Of a stretch of DNA of 64,000 bases, positions 16,415 through 25,334 are shown piece by piece. This DNA is from Pseudarthrobacter oxydans. GTDB lineage: Bacteria; Actinomycetota; Actinomycetes; Actinomycetales; Micrococcaceae. Each line of letters starts with the position of its first letter. Positions within the stretch are counted from its first letter, which is position 1. Location: NCBI RefSeq assembly GCF_030812335.1, contig NZ_JAUSSN010000003.1:186001-250000 (forward strand), in the 5' to 3' direction. The translations under genes and the position numbers were made by a program. The notes beneath the pieces are model-generated. The model was not told where the DNA came from. It did no database searches and saw only the letters and a program-made list of their open reading frames with translations.

Positions 16415-16906
16415 CTACAGGGCGGGCGGTGCCCCGCCGGCGCGTGAAGCGAACGCGATAACCCGCTTGTCGAACAGCAGGACAATGGCAAGAACGGCCG
16501 GCACCAGCATGGCCAGGCCCGCCAGCGGGTATCCGCCCGTCAGTGTTGGAAAGCCGATCGTGAGCGTGAAGAGCTGCGCCACCAGGGCGCCGGCGCGCGG
16601 CCACCGGTAGCCGCGGAACAGGAAAGTGGATACCGCATAGAGCCAGGCGGAGAAGGCCAGGAGCAGCCCCAGCGTGAACACGGCCCCCCAGAAGGAGAGC
16701 ACCGGGGCGCCGGTCAGCAGTTGGCTCCCGTACCAGATGGCCGCCACCAGCAGCGCGGTCGCCTCCAGGGCCACGACGATCGCAATCACCAGGATTCCTG
16801 CGGGCCGTGCGGGAGCGCCGGTCCCGGCGCCGCCTGCCGGGGTCGCGGCGGGGTCGGCGCCGCGGTTATCGGCAGGTTCGGAGGGGTCTTCAGGGGCGCT
16901 TGACAC
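16415..16906 (-). CDS. Small integral membrane protein of unknown function
   Basis: A 163-residue protein from GTG 16906: a Pro/Ala/Gly-rich hydrophilic N-terminus of about 35 residues, then four membrane spans (around VIAIVVALEATALL, VFTLGLLLAFSAWL, LFTLTIGFPTLTGG and LAMLVPAVLAIVLLF). The frame stays open upstream to a TTG at 16999, so the start is uncertain; the shorter form is preferred because disordered N-termini of this kind commonly open such proteins. It converges with the FtsK-like gene. I do not recognise a family with known function. Confidence 0.65.
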   Translation of the reverse strand: MSSAPEDPSEPADNRGADPAATPAGGAGTGAPARPAGILVIAIVVALEATALLVAAIWYGSQLLTGAPVLSFWGAVFTLGLLLAFSAWLYAVSTFLFRGYRWPRAGALVAQLFTLTIGFPTLTGGYPLAGLAMLVPAVLAIVLLFDKRVIAFASRAGGAPPAL

Positions 16907-17008
16907 ACTGGCACAGTACCGGACATAGTCGGCCAGATGTGAGGTCACCGCCAGCCAATGTGATGCATCGCTCACGATCCCGAGGTATTTTGCAGCCAAG
17001 TACCCCTT

Positions 17009-17025
17009 GTTTACGCAGCGTTAAC
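17009..17025. promoter_or_regulatory. Imperfect palindrome upstream of whiB
   Basis: The 17-base sequence GTTTACGCAGCGTTAAC reads nearly the same on both strands (mismatches only at positions 4 and 14 around a central base). It lies in the divergent region between the small membrane protein and whiB and could be an operator. I do not recognise the binding protein. Confidence 0.25.
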
Positions 17026-17049
17026 ATGACACGCTTAATCCAGTTGACC

Positions 17050-17076
17050 AAGGGGGCCCCAGAGGGCCCCTTTCTT
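17050..17076 (+). terminator. GC-rich hairpin with TTTCTT tail upstream of whiB
   Basis: AAGGGG, a bulged G and CCC pair with GGG and CCCCTT around a short loop, followed by TTTCTT on the plus strand. It resembles an intrinsic terminator placed about 70 bases before whiB, where it could insulate whiB from upstream transcription or act as an attenuator. Confidence 0.4.
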
Positions 17077-17087
17077 ATGAAGCCTCT

Positions 17088-17103
17088 AGTGAATAATTTC
17101 ACA
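17088..17103. promoter_or_regulatory. CRP-like binding site upstream of whiB
   Basis: AGTGA-ATAATT-TCACA matches nine of ten conserved bases of the actinobacterial CRP consensus TGTGA-N6-TCACA. Its centre lies about 52 bases before the whiB start. In Mycobacterium tuberculosis the CRP homologue Rv3676 controls whiB1 through sites of this type, so regulation by cAMP/CRP is a reasonable inference here. Confidence 0.5.
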
Positions 17104-17147
17104 AAGGCCTTTTAACGTGTGCCCAGGAAATGGAGTGACTGATCAGC

Positions 17148-17396
17148 ATGGATTGGCGTAACCGCGCAGCGTGCCTTGACAAGGACCCGGAGCTATTCTT
17201 CCCCGTAGGAAACACCGGCCCAGCCCTCCTGCAGATCGAGGAAGCCAAAAGTGTCTGCCGTCGATGCCCCGTCGTCGACACGTGCCTGCAGTGGGCACTT
17301 GAGTCCGGACAGGACGCCGGTGTCTGGGGCGGCATGAGCGAAGACGAGCGCCGCGCCCTGAAGCGCCGCGCTGCCCGCGCCCGCCGCGCCTCCTGA
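17148..17396 (+). CDS. whiB1: WhiB-family iron-sulfur regulator, WhiB1-like
   Basis: An 82-residue transcription factor that carries a [4Fe-4S] cluster and binds the primary sigma factor; in mycobacteria WhiB1 is essential and nitric-oxide sensitive. The four cluster cysteines are C9, C37, C40 and C46 (C-X27-C-X2-C-X5-C), followed by the GVWGG turn at 58-62 and an Arg-rich C-terminal DNA-contact tail. The size and short N-terminus match WhiB1 better than the longer paralogues. A GGAG ribosome binding site lies upstream of the ATG. A CRP-like site and a hairpin lie in its promoter region. Confidence 0.93.
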   Translation: MDWRNRAACLDKDPELFFPVGNTGPALLQIEEAKSVCRRCPVVDTCLQWALESGQDAGVWGGMSEDERRALKRRAARARRAS

Positions 17397-17445
17397 CAGC
17401 AGGTCCCTGAAGCCGGCCCGCCGGCGATCCGCTGTGAGCGGCAGG

Positions 17446-17487
17446 ACGCACAATGGCCGCAGACCTTCGTCTGCGGCCATTGTGCGT
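17446..17487. terminator. Bidirectional terminator between whiB and pdtaS-like gene
   Basis: A perfect 18-bp stem (left arm ACGCACAATGGCCGCAGA) with a six-base CCTTCG loop lies 50 bases after whiB and 52 bases after the convergent histidine kinase stop. Confidence 0.85.
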
Positions 17488-17539
17488 TAACCAACCGATC
17501 CGGCGGGCGGCCGGCAGGCCGCAGGACTCAGCCGCCGCG

Positions 17540-19009
17540 CTACCGTTTCGCCAGGCTCAGGACAATCTGGACAGCGGTGCCGCCGCCCTCCCGGGCCTTC
17601 CACTGGATGCTGCCGCCCAGTTCGCTCGTCACCAGGGTCCGCACGATCTGCAGGCCCAGTCCCTCCACATAGGGGGTGGCCGGGATGCCGACCCCGTCGT
17701 CCGCCACCGTCACGGTGAGCAGCTCCTCGCCGTCCTCGCTTTCGGAACGGTCCGCGATCAGCCAGACAGTACCGGTCCGGCCCTCCAGGCCGTGTTCGAC
17801 GGCGTTTGTCACGAGCTCGTTGATCACCAGGGCCAGCGGCGTGGCAAAGTCGCTCGGCAGCTCGCCGAAGAGTCCGGAACGGGCCGTCTTCACCTGCTGT
17901 GACGGGGAGGCCACCTCGGCCGAGAGCCGGAACTGCCGGCCGATGAGCTCATCGAAGTCGACGCTCTGGGTCAGGCCCTGCGACAGCGTCTCATGCACGA
18001 GGGCAATCGTGGCCACCCGCCGCATCGCCTGTTCGAGTCCCTGCTTGGCCTCGTCGCTGACCATCCGCCGCGATTGCATCCGCAGCAGCGCAGCGACAGT
18101 CTGCAGGTTGTTCTTCACGCGGTGGTGGATCTCACGGATTGTGGCGTCCTTGGTCACGAGTTCCATCTCCCGCCGCCGCAGCTCGGAGACGTCGCGGCAA
18201 AGCACCAGGGCGCCAAAGCGCTGCTGCTCGTCGCGGAGGGGAATCGCCCGCAGCGACAGGCTGACCCCGCGGGACTCGATTTCACTGCGCCACGGCATGC
18301 GCCCGGTGACAACCAGGGGCAGGGTCTCGTCCACCATGCGGCGGTCCCTCAGCAGGCCCGCGGTCACCTCGGCCAGGCTCCGGCCCTCGAGGGACTCGCC
18401 GTCACCGAGCCGGCGGAACGCCGAGACCCCGTTGGGGCTCGCGTACTGGACGATACCCTCGGCGTCGAGCCGGATCAGGCCGTCACCGACGCGGGGCGCG
18501 CCGCGGCGCGACCCGGTGGGCGAGGCGAAGTCCGGCCACAGCCCCAGGGTCCCCATCCGCAGCAGGTCATAGGCGCACTGCCGGTAGGTCAGCTCCAGCC
18601 GTGAGGGCATCCGGGAGCTGGAGAGGTCCATGTGGGTCGTGACGATCGCCAGGGTCCGGCCGTTGCGGACCATCGGCACGGCCTCGACCCGCAGGGCCAT
18701 CTCGCTGCTCCAGTTGGTCTCGTTGGAGCGCTCAATGGTGCGGCTCTCCCACGCCTTGTCGACCAGGGGCTGCAGGTCCGACCTGATCCCCTCCCCCACG
18801 AAGTCGGCATGGAACACCGTATGCGTGGTGGAGGGGCGGACGTGGGCCAGCGCCACGTAGCCGAACTCAGGGTGCGGAAACCACAGCGCCAGGTCCGCGA
18901 ACGCCAGGTCCGCGACCATCTGCCAGTCGCCGACGAGGAGGTGCAGCCACTCGGCATCCCCCGGCCCGAAATCAGCATGCTCCCTGATAGGGTCCGTAAA
19001 GATTGCCAC
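17540..19009 (-). CDS. pdtaS: Sensor histidine kinase, PdtaS-like
   Basis: A 489-residue soluble kinase of the HisKA_2/HWE class. It has an N-terminal GAF-like domain (about 1-140), a PAS domain (about 175-285), the phosphorylation motif EIHHRVKNNLQTVAALL with H295, and an HATPase region with INELVTNAVEHG (N box) and DDGVGIP (G1). No membrane span is present. The match to mycobacterial PdtaS, which phosphorylates the RNA-binding antiterminator PdtaR, is strong in the histidine region. No pdtaR is next to it here. It is 35 bases downstream of the glutamate dehydrogenase stop and may be partly co-transcribed with it. Confidence 0.9.
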   Translation of the reverse strand: MAIFTDPIREHADFGPGDAEWLHLLVGDWQMVADLAFADLALWFPHPEFGYVALAHVRPSTTHTVFHADFVGEGIRSDLQPLVDKAWESRTIERSNETNWSSEMALRVEAVPMVRNGRTLAIVTTHMDLSSSRMPSRLELTYRQCAYDLLRMGTLGLWPDFASPTGSRRGAPRVGDGLIRLDAEGIVQYASPNGVSAFRRLGDGESLEGRSLAEVTAGLLRDRRMVDETLPLVVTGRMPWRSEIESRGVSLSLRAIPLRDEQQRFGALVLCRDVSELRRREMELVTKDATIREIHHRVKNNLQTVAALLRMQSRRMVSDEAKQGLEQAMRRVATIALVHETLSQGLTQSVDFDELIGRQFRLSAEVASPSQQVKTARSGLFGELPSDFATPLALVINELVTNAVEHGLEGRTGTVWLIADRSESEDGEELLTVTVADDGVGIPATPYVEGLGLQIVRTLVTSELGGSIQWKAREGGGTAVQIVLSLAKR

Positions 19010-19044
19010 AGCACCTCCATTTGCGACGCCGGCAGCCCAGCTGC

Positions 19045-22000
19045 CTAGCGTCGGACGATTGACCTCAAGAGCCTCAATGCTACCGACAGCGAGGCCATGT
19101 CATCGGCCTCGAGGGCGTTCACCTCGTCAAACATGCTCTTCGCCCGGTCCAGCTGCTCAACATTCTGGCTCTCCCAGGCCAGAAGCCGCTCCTCCGCCGG
19201 CAGTTCCGGAGACGTGGCCTCCAGCACCGCCGTCGTCATATCCGAAACGGTCGAGTAAAGATCGTCACGGAGAGCCGCCCGGGCCAGCGCCTGCCAGCGG
19301 TCCTTCCGGGGCAGCTTGGTGATGCGTTCCAGCAGCGAGTCGGCGTGGAAGCGGTTGAACACCGTGTAGTAAACATGGGCGATGTTCTCGACGGGTTCCG
19401 GGCTGACGTGGACGATCTTGGCGATGTCGAGCAGCACGAAGCTCTCGAACAGTTCCGCCCAGCGGTGGGCCAGGTCCTCGGGCAGGTCCCAGCCGCGCGC
19501 CTTCTCAAGCCATTCGGCCACCCGGGCACGGTCGTCGCCGCGCAGGTAGTCCAGCAGGCGTGCCCGCATTGGATCCATCAGCGGCTTGAACTCGCCGACG
19601 ATCTCGGCAATGGGCCGGGAGGCGTTGCCCTGGCTCAGGACCCACCGCACGGCCCGGTCCAGGAGCCGGCGGATGTCCAGGTGCACGGTGCTCCAGTGCT
19701 CCGTGGGGAAGGATGCGGGCAGCTCGTTGAGTTCGGCGACCATGATGTTCAGCTCGTACACCTCGCGGAGCGCCACGAAGGCCTTGGCGACGGCGGCCTC
19801 GGTGGCCGAGGTCTCCTCCATGGCACGGAACACGAAGGTGATGCCGCCCATGTTGATCATGTCGTTCGCCACCACAGTCGCGATGATTTCGCGCCGCAGC
19901 GGATGGGTGTCGAGCTCGGCGTCGAACCTGTCGCGCAGCTGCTGCGGGAAGTAGGCCCGCAGGGTCTTCCGGAACCACGGGTCCTCGGACAGGTCACTGT
20001 CCCGGAGCGCGGAGGCAAGTTCGATCTTGGCGTAGGCCGCCAGCACCGAAAGCTCGGGCGAGGTCAGGCCCTGGCCCTGCTCCAGCCGCTCGCGCAGTGT
20101 CTCCGTGGTCGGCAGCGCCTCCAGATCGCGTTTGAGATCGGCGGTCTTCTCCAGCCAGTCCATCAGCCGCTCGTAGCTGGGGCTCCATTCGGAGACCCGC
20201 ATCCGGTCATTGAGCAGCAGGATGTTCTGGTCGATGTTGTCCTCCAGCACGAGGCGGCCGACTTCGTCGGTCATCGATGCCAGGAAGTCCGAACGCTCCG
20301 CGGGATCCAGCTTCCCTGCCGCAACCATCCGGTCCACGAAGATCTTGATGTTGACCTCGTGGTCGGAGCAGTCCACGCCGGCGGAGTTGTCGATCGCATC
20401 GGTGTTCAGGATGACACCCTGGAGGGCCGCCTCAATCCGGCCGCGCTGCGTCATGCCCAGGTTTCCGCCTTCACCGACCACCTTCACGCGCAGGTCGCGG
20501 CCGTCGACGCGGATGGAGTCATTGGCCTTGTCGCCGACCTCGGCGTTGGTTTCGGTGCTGGCCTTGACGTAGGTGCCGATTCCGCCGTTGTACAGCAGGT
20601 CGGCCGGGGCGAGCAGGATCGCGCGCAGCAGTTCGGGCGGGCTGAGCTGGGTGGTCCCGTCGGGCAGTCCGAGCGCCGCCCTGACCTGGTCCGAGACCGG
20701 GATGGACTTGGCCTGGCGGGCAAACACCCCGCCGCCCTCGCTGATCATTGACCTGTTGTAGTCGTCCCAGGAGGAGCGGGGCAGCTCGAAGAGCCGCTGG
20801 CGCTCGGCGAAGGAGACGGTCTCGTCCGGGGTGGGGTCGAGGAAGATGTGCCGGTGGTCAAAGGCCGCCAGCAGCCGGATGTGCTTGGACAGCAGCATGC
20901 CGTTGCCGAACACGTCACCGGACATGTCGCCGACGCCGACGACGGTGAACGGCTCGGACTGCGTGTCCAGGTCCAGCTCGCTGAAGTGGCGCTTGACGGA
21001 TTCCCAGGCACCGCGGGCGGTGATGCCCATGGCCTTGTGGTCGTAGCCGACGGAGCCGCCGGAGGCGAAGGCATCGCCGAGCCAGAAACCGTATTCGGCG
21101 GCGAGGCCGTTGGCGATGTCGGAGAAGGAGGCCGTTCCCTTGTCAGCCGCGACGACGAGGTAGGAGTCGGCGTCGTCGTGCCGTACGACGTCGGCCGGCG
21201 GCACCAGCTGCTCGCCCTCCGGCGTCGTGACGAGGTTGTCGGTGACGTCCAGGAGTCCGCGGATGAAGGTCTTGTAGCTTTCGACGCCCTCCGCCATCCA
21301 CGCGGTGCGGTCCGCGGCCGGGTCCGGGAGCTGCTTGGCGTAGAACCCGCCCTTGGCTCCGGTGGGCACAATCACGGCGTTCTTGACCGTCTGGGCCTTG
21401 ACCAGGCCGAGGATCTCGGTGCGGAAATCCTCGCGCCGGTCCGACCAGCGCAGCCCGCCGCGGGCGACCTTGCCGAAGCGCAGGTGCACGCCTTCGACCC
21501 GGGGCGAGTAGACCCAGATCTCGAACATGGGCCGCGGGAACGGCAGGCCCTCCATGGCGGACGGGTTCAGCTTGAAGCTCAGGTGCGGCTTGTTCTGGTA
21601 GTAGTTGGTCCGCAGCGTCGCCAGGATCAGGTTCTTGAAGGTCCGCAGCACCCGGTCGGCGTCGAGGGTCGCGACCTGTTCGATGGCGGCGTTCAGTCCG
21701 GTGAGGACCTCGTCCTGCCTGGTCCGGCGTGCCTCCTCGTCCAGCGAGGGATCGAAGCGGGCTTCGAACAGGGCGCTGAGCCCGCGGTTGACGTCCGGGT
21801 TGGCCAGCAGGGTGTCGGACAGGAAGCCGTAGGAGTTGGTGTTGCCCATTTGCCGCATGTACTTGGCATAGGCGCGCAGCACAACGACCTGGCGCCAGTG
21901 CATTCCCTCGCGCAGGACGAGCCGGTCGAAGCTGTCCGATTCCACCGCACCGGACACCGCGGCACCGAAGGAGTCCGCGAGCAGTTGGCCGGTCTTGAGC

Positions 22001-23925
22001 GGGTCCACCCCGGCCGGGTACTTCAGGCCCAGGTCGTAGAGGAAGAAGTCCCGGTGGTCGGCGGTTTCGATCTCGAACGGGCGCTCGTCCAGGACTTCCA
22101 GGCCCAGGTTGTGGAAGTAGGGCAGGATCTGGCTCAGGCTCTTGGGTTCGAGCATGTAGAGCTTGACGCGGGCGTCCTCTTCCAGCGTCGCGCCGGCGCC
22201 GTCCGGGAGGTAGACGTGGACGCCGGGATGTTCCTTGACGGCTTCCCCGGCCCGGGCGGCGGCGGCACCGTACTTCTCGAAGCGGGCGATGTCCTCAAGG
22301 GCATCCTCCACCTCGTAGTCGACGCGGTAGCTCGCCGGGAAGGCCTCGGCCCATACGGCGGCAAGCTCCTTGGCGCGGTTTTCCTTGATGCCGCCGGCGC
22401 CGTCGGCACGGGCGTGCAGGACCTCGGCGATGCCTTCGCTCCACGAGCGGGCCGCGCGGACCAACCGCTTTTCGAGGTCGTCGGTGTTGACGTTGCCGAC
22501 ATCGGCGTTCTTCGGAAGCCGGATCCGGAAGAAGAGCCGCGCCAGGGCGGATTCGGTCATCCGCGCCTCGTAGTCGATGGACACGGCGTTGAAGGTCTCG
22601 CGCAGTTCCTGCTCGATGCGCAGCCGCACGTTGGTCGTGTACCGGTCGCGCGGAAGGTAGACGAGGGCGGACATAAAGCGGCCGTAGATGTCCGGCCGCA
22701 GGAACAGCCGGGTCCGGCGGCGTTCCTGCAGCCGCTGGATGCTCGTGGCAATGGCGGCCAGGTCGGGGATCTCGATCTGGAAGAGCTCGTCGCGGGGGTA
22801 GGTTTCGAGGATGCCCAGCAGGTCCTTGCCAGAATGTGAATCCGGCGGGAAGCCGGCATCCCGCAGGACCGCGGCGACCTTCTCCCGGACCACGGGGATG
22901 TCACGCACGGATCCGGCGTACGCGGTGGTGGCGAAGAGTCCGATGAAGCGTCGTTCGCCGTTGACATTGCCGGCTGCGTCGAAGCTCTTGACGCCGATGT
23001 AGTCCAGGTAGGCCGAGCGGTGAACGGTGGAGCGTGAGTTGGCCTTGGTGATGACGAGTGCGCGCTTTTCGCGTGCCTTCTTGCGGCCGGTCTCCGTGAG
23101 GTGCTGGATCTGGTGCGGTGTGTCGGCGCTGGCGCGCAGCAGCCCCAGTCCGCTCTCCTCCCGGGGTTCCAGGACATCCTCGCCGGATTCGTTCTTGAGG
23201 TCGTATTCGCGGTAGCCGAGGAAGGTGTAGTTCCCGTCGTCCAGCCAGCGCAGCAGTTCCTGGGCCTGGCGGAGTTCGGCGATCTGCGCCGGATTGGCGA
23301 GCTTGTCCAGGTCCGCCGCGATCTGGATGGCCCGGTTCCGCATCTTCGGCCAGTCCTCGACGGCGGCGCGCACATCGTTGAGCACCCGGCCGATGCCCTC
23401 GGTCAGCGCCGCGCGCTTCGCGTCGTCGACGCGGTCGATTTCGACGGCGATCCAGGACTCCATGTGGGAGGCGTTGTCGCCCTGGGCGATCAGGTGCGAC
23501 AGGTTGGGCATCGCCGCCGTGTCGCCGCTGGAGATGCCCAGGTGCGAGGGAACCCGGGCGACCCGAACCAGCTCCCCGGTCTCACGATTGCGGGTCACGA
23601 CGAACAGCGGGTGCATCACCAGGTGGATGGGGGCGTTCTGCCGGACCAGTTCGGCGTTGACCGAGTCAACGAGGAAGGGCATATCGTCGGTGACGATGTA
23701 GACGACACTGCGGTCGGCTTCGTCGGAGATGGTGATGTTGGCGTTGCCCGGGAAGCGCTGTGCCGCCGTTTGGCGGTGCGTCTGCGCCCGTGCCGCGAGC
23801 AACTCCGCGGGATAAGCCCGGGCGTCTTCCCCGGCGATGTGCTCGTAGTAGTCCCGCAGGTAGCCTTCTCCGGCACCGATCGAAACGGGTTGATCCTCCA
23901 CGCTGGACCCAGACGACATCGACAA
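19045..23925 (-). CDS. gdh2: NAD-specific glutamate dehydrogenase, large (180 kDa) class
   Basis: A 1626-residue enzyme of the large NAD-dependent class, which deaminates glutamate to 2-oxoglutarate and ammonia. The long N-terminal half holds ACT-like regulatory regions (for example the VYIVTDDMPFLVDSVNAEL stretch, about 55-75). The catalytic core shows VARGGLRWSDRREDFRTE and the active-site segment IVPTGAKGGFYAKQLP (about 850-870). The C-terminal third is helical. Its length matches the actinobacterial proteins. In mycobacteria the enzyme is held inactive by GarA, but no garA-like gene is in the window. It is a single gene with a short 5' gap to the CpaE-like gene. Confidence 0.95.
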   Translation of the reverse strand: MSMSSGSSVEDQPVSIGAGEGYLRDYYEHIAGEDARAYPAELLAARAQTHRQTAAQRFPGNANITISDEADRSVVYIVTDDMPFLVDSVNAELVRQNAPIHLVMHPLFVVTRNRETGELVRVARVPSHLGISSGDTAAMPNLSHLIAQGDNASHMESWIAVEIDRVDDAKRAALTEGIGRVLNDVRAAVEDWPKMRNRAIQIAADLDKLANPAQIAELRQAQELLRWLDDGNYTFLGYREYDLKNESGEDVLEPREESGLGLLRASADTPHQIQHLTETGRKKAREKRALVITKANSRSTVHRSAYLDYIGVKSFDAAGNVNGERRFIGLFATTAYAGSVRDIPVVREKVAAVLRDAGFPPDSHSGKDLLGILETYPRDELFQIEIPDLAAIATSIQRLQERRRTRLFLRPDIYGRFMSALVYLPRDRYTTNVRLRIEQELRETFNAVSIDYEARMTESALARLFFRIRLPKNADVGNVNTDDLEKRLVRAARSWSEGIAEVLHARADGAGGIKENRAKELAAVWAEAFPASYRVDYEVEDALEDIARFEKYGAAAARAGEAVKEHPGVHVYLPDGAGATLEEDARVKLYMLEPKSLSQILPYFHNLGLEVLDERPFEIETADHRDFFLYDLGLKYPAGVDPLKTGQLLADSFGAAVSGAVESDSFDRLVLREGMHWRQVVVLRAYAKYMRQMGNTNSYGFLSDTLLANPDVNRGLSALFEARFDPSLDEEARRTRQDEVLTGLNAAIEQVATLDADRVLRTFKNLILATLRTNYYQNKPHLSFKLNPSAMEGLPFPRPMFEIWVYSPRVEGVHLRFGKVARGGLRWSDRREDFRTEILGLVKAQTVKNAVIVPTGAKGGFYAKQLPDPAADRTAWMAEGVESYKTFIRGLLDVTDNLVTTPEGEQLVPPADVVRHDDADSYLVVAADKGTASFSDIANGLAAEYGFWLGDAFASGGSVGYDHKAMGITARGAWESVKRHFSELDLDTQSEPFTVVGVGDMSGDVFGNGMLLSKHIRLLAAFDHRHIFLDPTPDETVSFAERQRLFELPRSSWDDYNRSMISEGGGVFARQAKSIPVSDQVRAALGLPDGTTQLSPPELLRAILLAPADLLYNGGIGTYVKASTETNAEVGDKANDSIRVDGRDLRVKVVGEGGNLGMTQRGRIEAALQGVILNTDAIDNSAGVDCSDHEVNIKIFVDRMVAAGKLDPAERSDFLASMTDEVGRLVLEDNIDQNILLLNDRMRVSEWSPSYERLMDWLEKTADLKRDLEALPTTETLRERLEQGQGLTSPELSVLAAYAKIELASALRDSDLSEDPWFRKTLRAYFPQQLRDRFDAELDTHPLRREIIATVVANDMINMGGITFVFRAMEETSATEAAVAKAFVALREVYELNIMVAELNELPASFPTEHWSTVHLDIRRLLDRAVRWVLSQGNASRPIAEIVGEFKPLMDPMRARLLDYLRGDDRARVAEWLEKARGWDLPEDLAHRWAELFESFVLLDIAKIVHVSPEPVENIAHVYYTVFNRFHADSLLERITKLPRKDRWQALARAALRDDLYSTVSDMTTAVLEATSPELPAEERLLAWESQNVEQLDRAKSMFDEVNALEADDMASLSVALRLLRSIVRR

Positions 23926-23978
23926 ACGCCTCCATCAAGAAAGTTCATGGCCGCTTCCTTGCGGCCCTCATGGCGAGC

Positions 23979-25334
23979 CTAGCCCTTAAGCAGGCGCTTC
24001 GCTGTGGTGGAAAATACAGAGGATCGGCTGTTTTGCTGGACGGGTGCACAAACCAATCCGGCGATGCCCTTCCGGAGCGGGGAATCCGGCGCAGCTTCGA
24101 GCAGCAGCGATCCGGAAAGCAGGGCCGCATCACTCGAGACGGGATCTGCCGGGAGGAACGCCGACAGCGGCGCGGTCGGGCCGTACCGCTCCCAGGCGTC
24201 GCGCAGTTGCCGCTCCGGGGAACGCCCCACCGCGGACTGACGGACCTTGTTCAGCACCACCCGCGGGGACGCCTGCGGGACGGCCGCTTCCAGTTCGGCC
24301 AGACCCCGGACCAGCCGCGGGACGCCGATCGAGTCAGCCGCCCCGACGGCGAACACGGTGTCCGCCAGTTCAAGGCTCCTCAGCGTCGCGGCGTTCCGGC
24401 GCGGCGCCATCGTGTCGAAACTCAGCTCTTCGTCGCTTTCGAGGCAGAATCCCGTATCGACAACGGTGACGTCCACGACCTGCCGGGCACGAGCCAGGAC
24501 GAGGGACAGCGCCGCGGCGCGAAGTTCAGTCCAGCGGTCCGCCCGGGTGATCCCGGTCAGCACTCTGAAGGTTCCCGCCCTGGTCACCACGGGCGCCGCA
24601 ATCCGGAGCAGCGCTTCGGCGTCGAGGAGGCCCTGATCGGCCAGACGGCAGGCCTGCGCGAGACCTGCGGCTTCGTCCAGGAGTCCCAGCATGGCTGCGA
24701 CGCTGGCACCGTAGCTGTCGGCATCCACCAGCAACACCGATTTACCCTCGGCGGCGAGTTCGGCCGCCATGTTGGCCGCGAGCATGGTCCGGCCCGGCGA
24801 TCCGGCCGGGCCCCACACCGCAATGATCTGCCCGGCGCCGGATCCTTCCGGCCCCGCGGCGGCAGCACGTCCGGAGTGGCCGGGGGTCGCGCCGGGCCCC
24901 TCCGCGGCAGCAGCGCCGGAACGGCCGGGCGTCGGGGCGTCGGTAGAGCCGGGGCCGTCTGCGCGCCGAAGCCGCGGGTCAGGGCCGGCCAGGCGTGCCA
25001 CCGCCCCCGCGATGCGGCTGGCGAGGGCCGCGGCGTCGACTCCGGTGATGTCGGTGTCCACGCCGATCCCCTGCAGCCGGGCCTTTTCCTCCGGACTGTC
25101 GGTCAGGGCCAGGACGGCCACACCGACGGCGGACAGCCGGTCGACCAGCGACGCCGTCAACTCCTCGCTGCCCTGCGCCACGACGGCGGCCCGGGCCAGG
25201 CCGCCCTGGCACGCCGCCAGCAGTTCCGCCAGTTCGCTGCACCGCCGGACGACGGACACCGGCCCGTGAAGCCGCTCCAGCCTGCCGACCAGGTCCTCCC
25301 GCGAATCCCCGACAGTGACGACCGGGATGCTCAT
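23979..25334 (-). CDS. CpaE/MinD-like ATPase with altered P-loop
   Basis: A 451-residue protein with the layout of CpaE pilus-assembly/localisation ATPases: an N-terminal receiver-like domain without a clear phosphorylation site (about 1-120), a Gly/Ala/Pro-rich linker (about 125-168), and a MinD/ParA-like domain. The P-loop at 175-183 reads GPAGSPGRT: the usual KGGxGKT lysines are missing and the terminal lysine is arginine. The Walker A' segment LLVDAD (201-206) is normal. Its ATG overlaps the SAF gene stop by four bases, so they form an operon. No pilus motor or pilin genes are present, so a pilus role is uncertain. Confidence 0.8.
   Translation of the reverse strand: MSIPVVTVGDSREDLVGRLERLHGPVSVVRRCSELAELLAACQGGLARAAVVAQGSEELTASLVDRLSAVGVAVLALTDSPEEKARLQGIGVDTDITGVDAAALASRIAGAVARLAGPDPRLRRADGPGSTDAPTPGRSGAAAAEGPGATPGHSGRAAAAGPEGSGAGQIIAVWGPAGSPGRTMLAANMAAELAAEGKSVLLVDADSYGASVAAMLGLLDEAAGLAQACRLADQGLLDAEALLRIAAPVVTRAGTFRVLTGITRADRWTELRAAALSLVLARARQVVDVTVVDTGFCLESDEELSFDTMAPRRNAATLRSLELADTVFAVGAADSIGVPRLVRGLAELEAAVPQASPRVVLNKVRQSAVGRSPERQLRDAWERYGPTAPLSAFLPADPVSSDAALLSGSLLLEAAPDSPLRKGIAGLVCAPVQQNSRSSVFSTTAKRLLKG

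Noticed and set aside
20848..22839. 663-codon open frame on the plus strand
   Set aside because: Opposite the glutamate dehydrogenase catalytic region, with no ribosome binding site of note and no domain.
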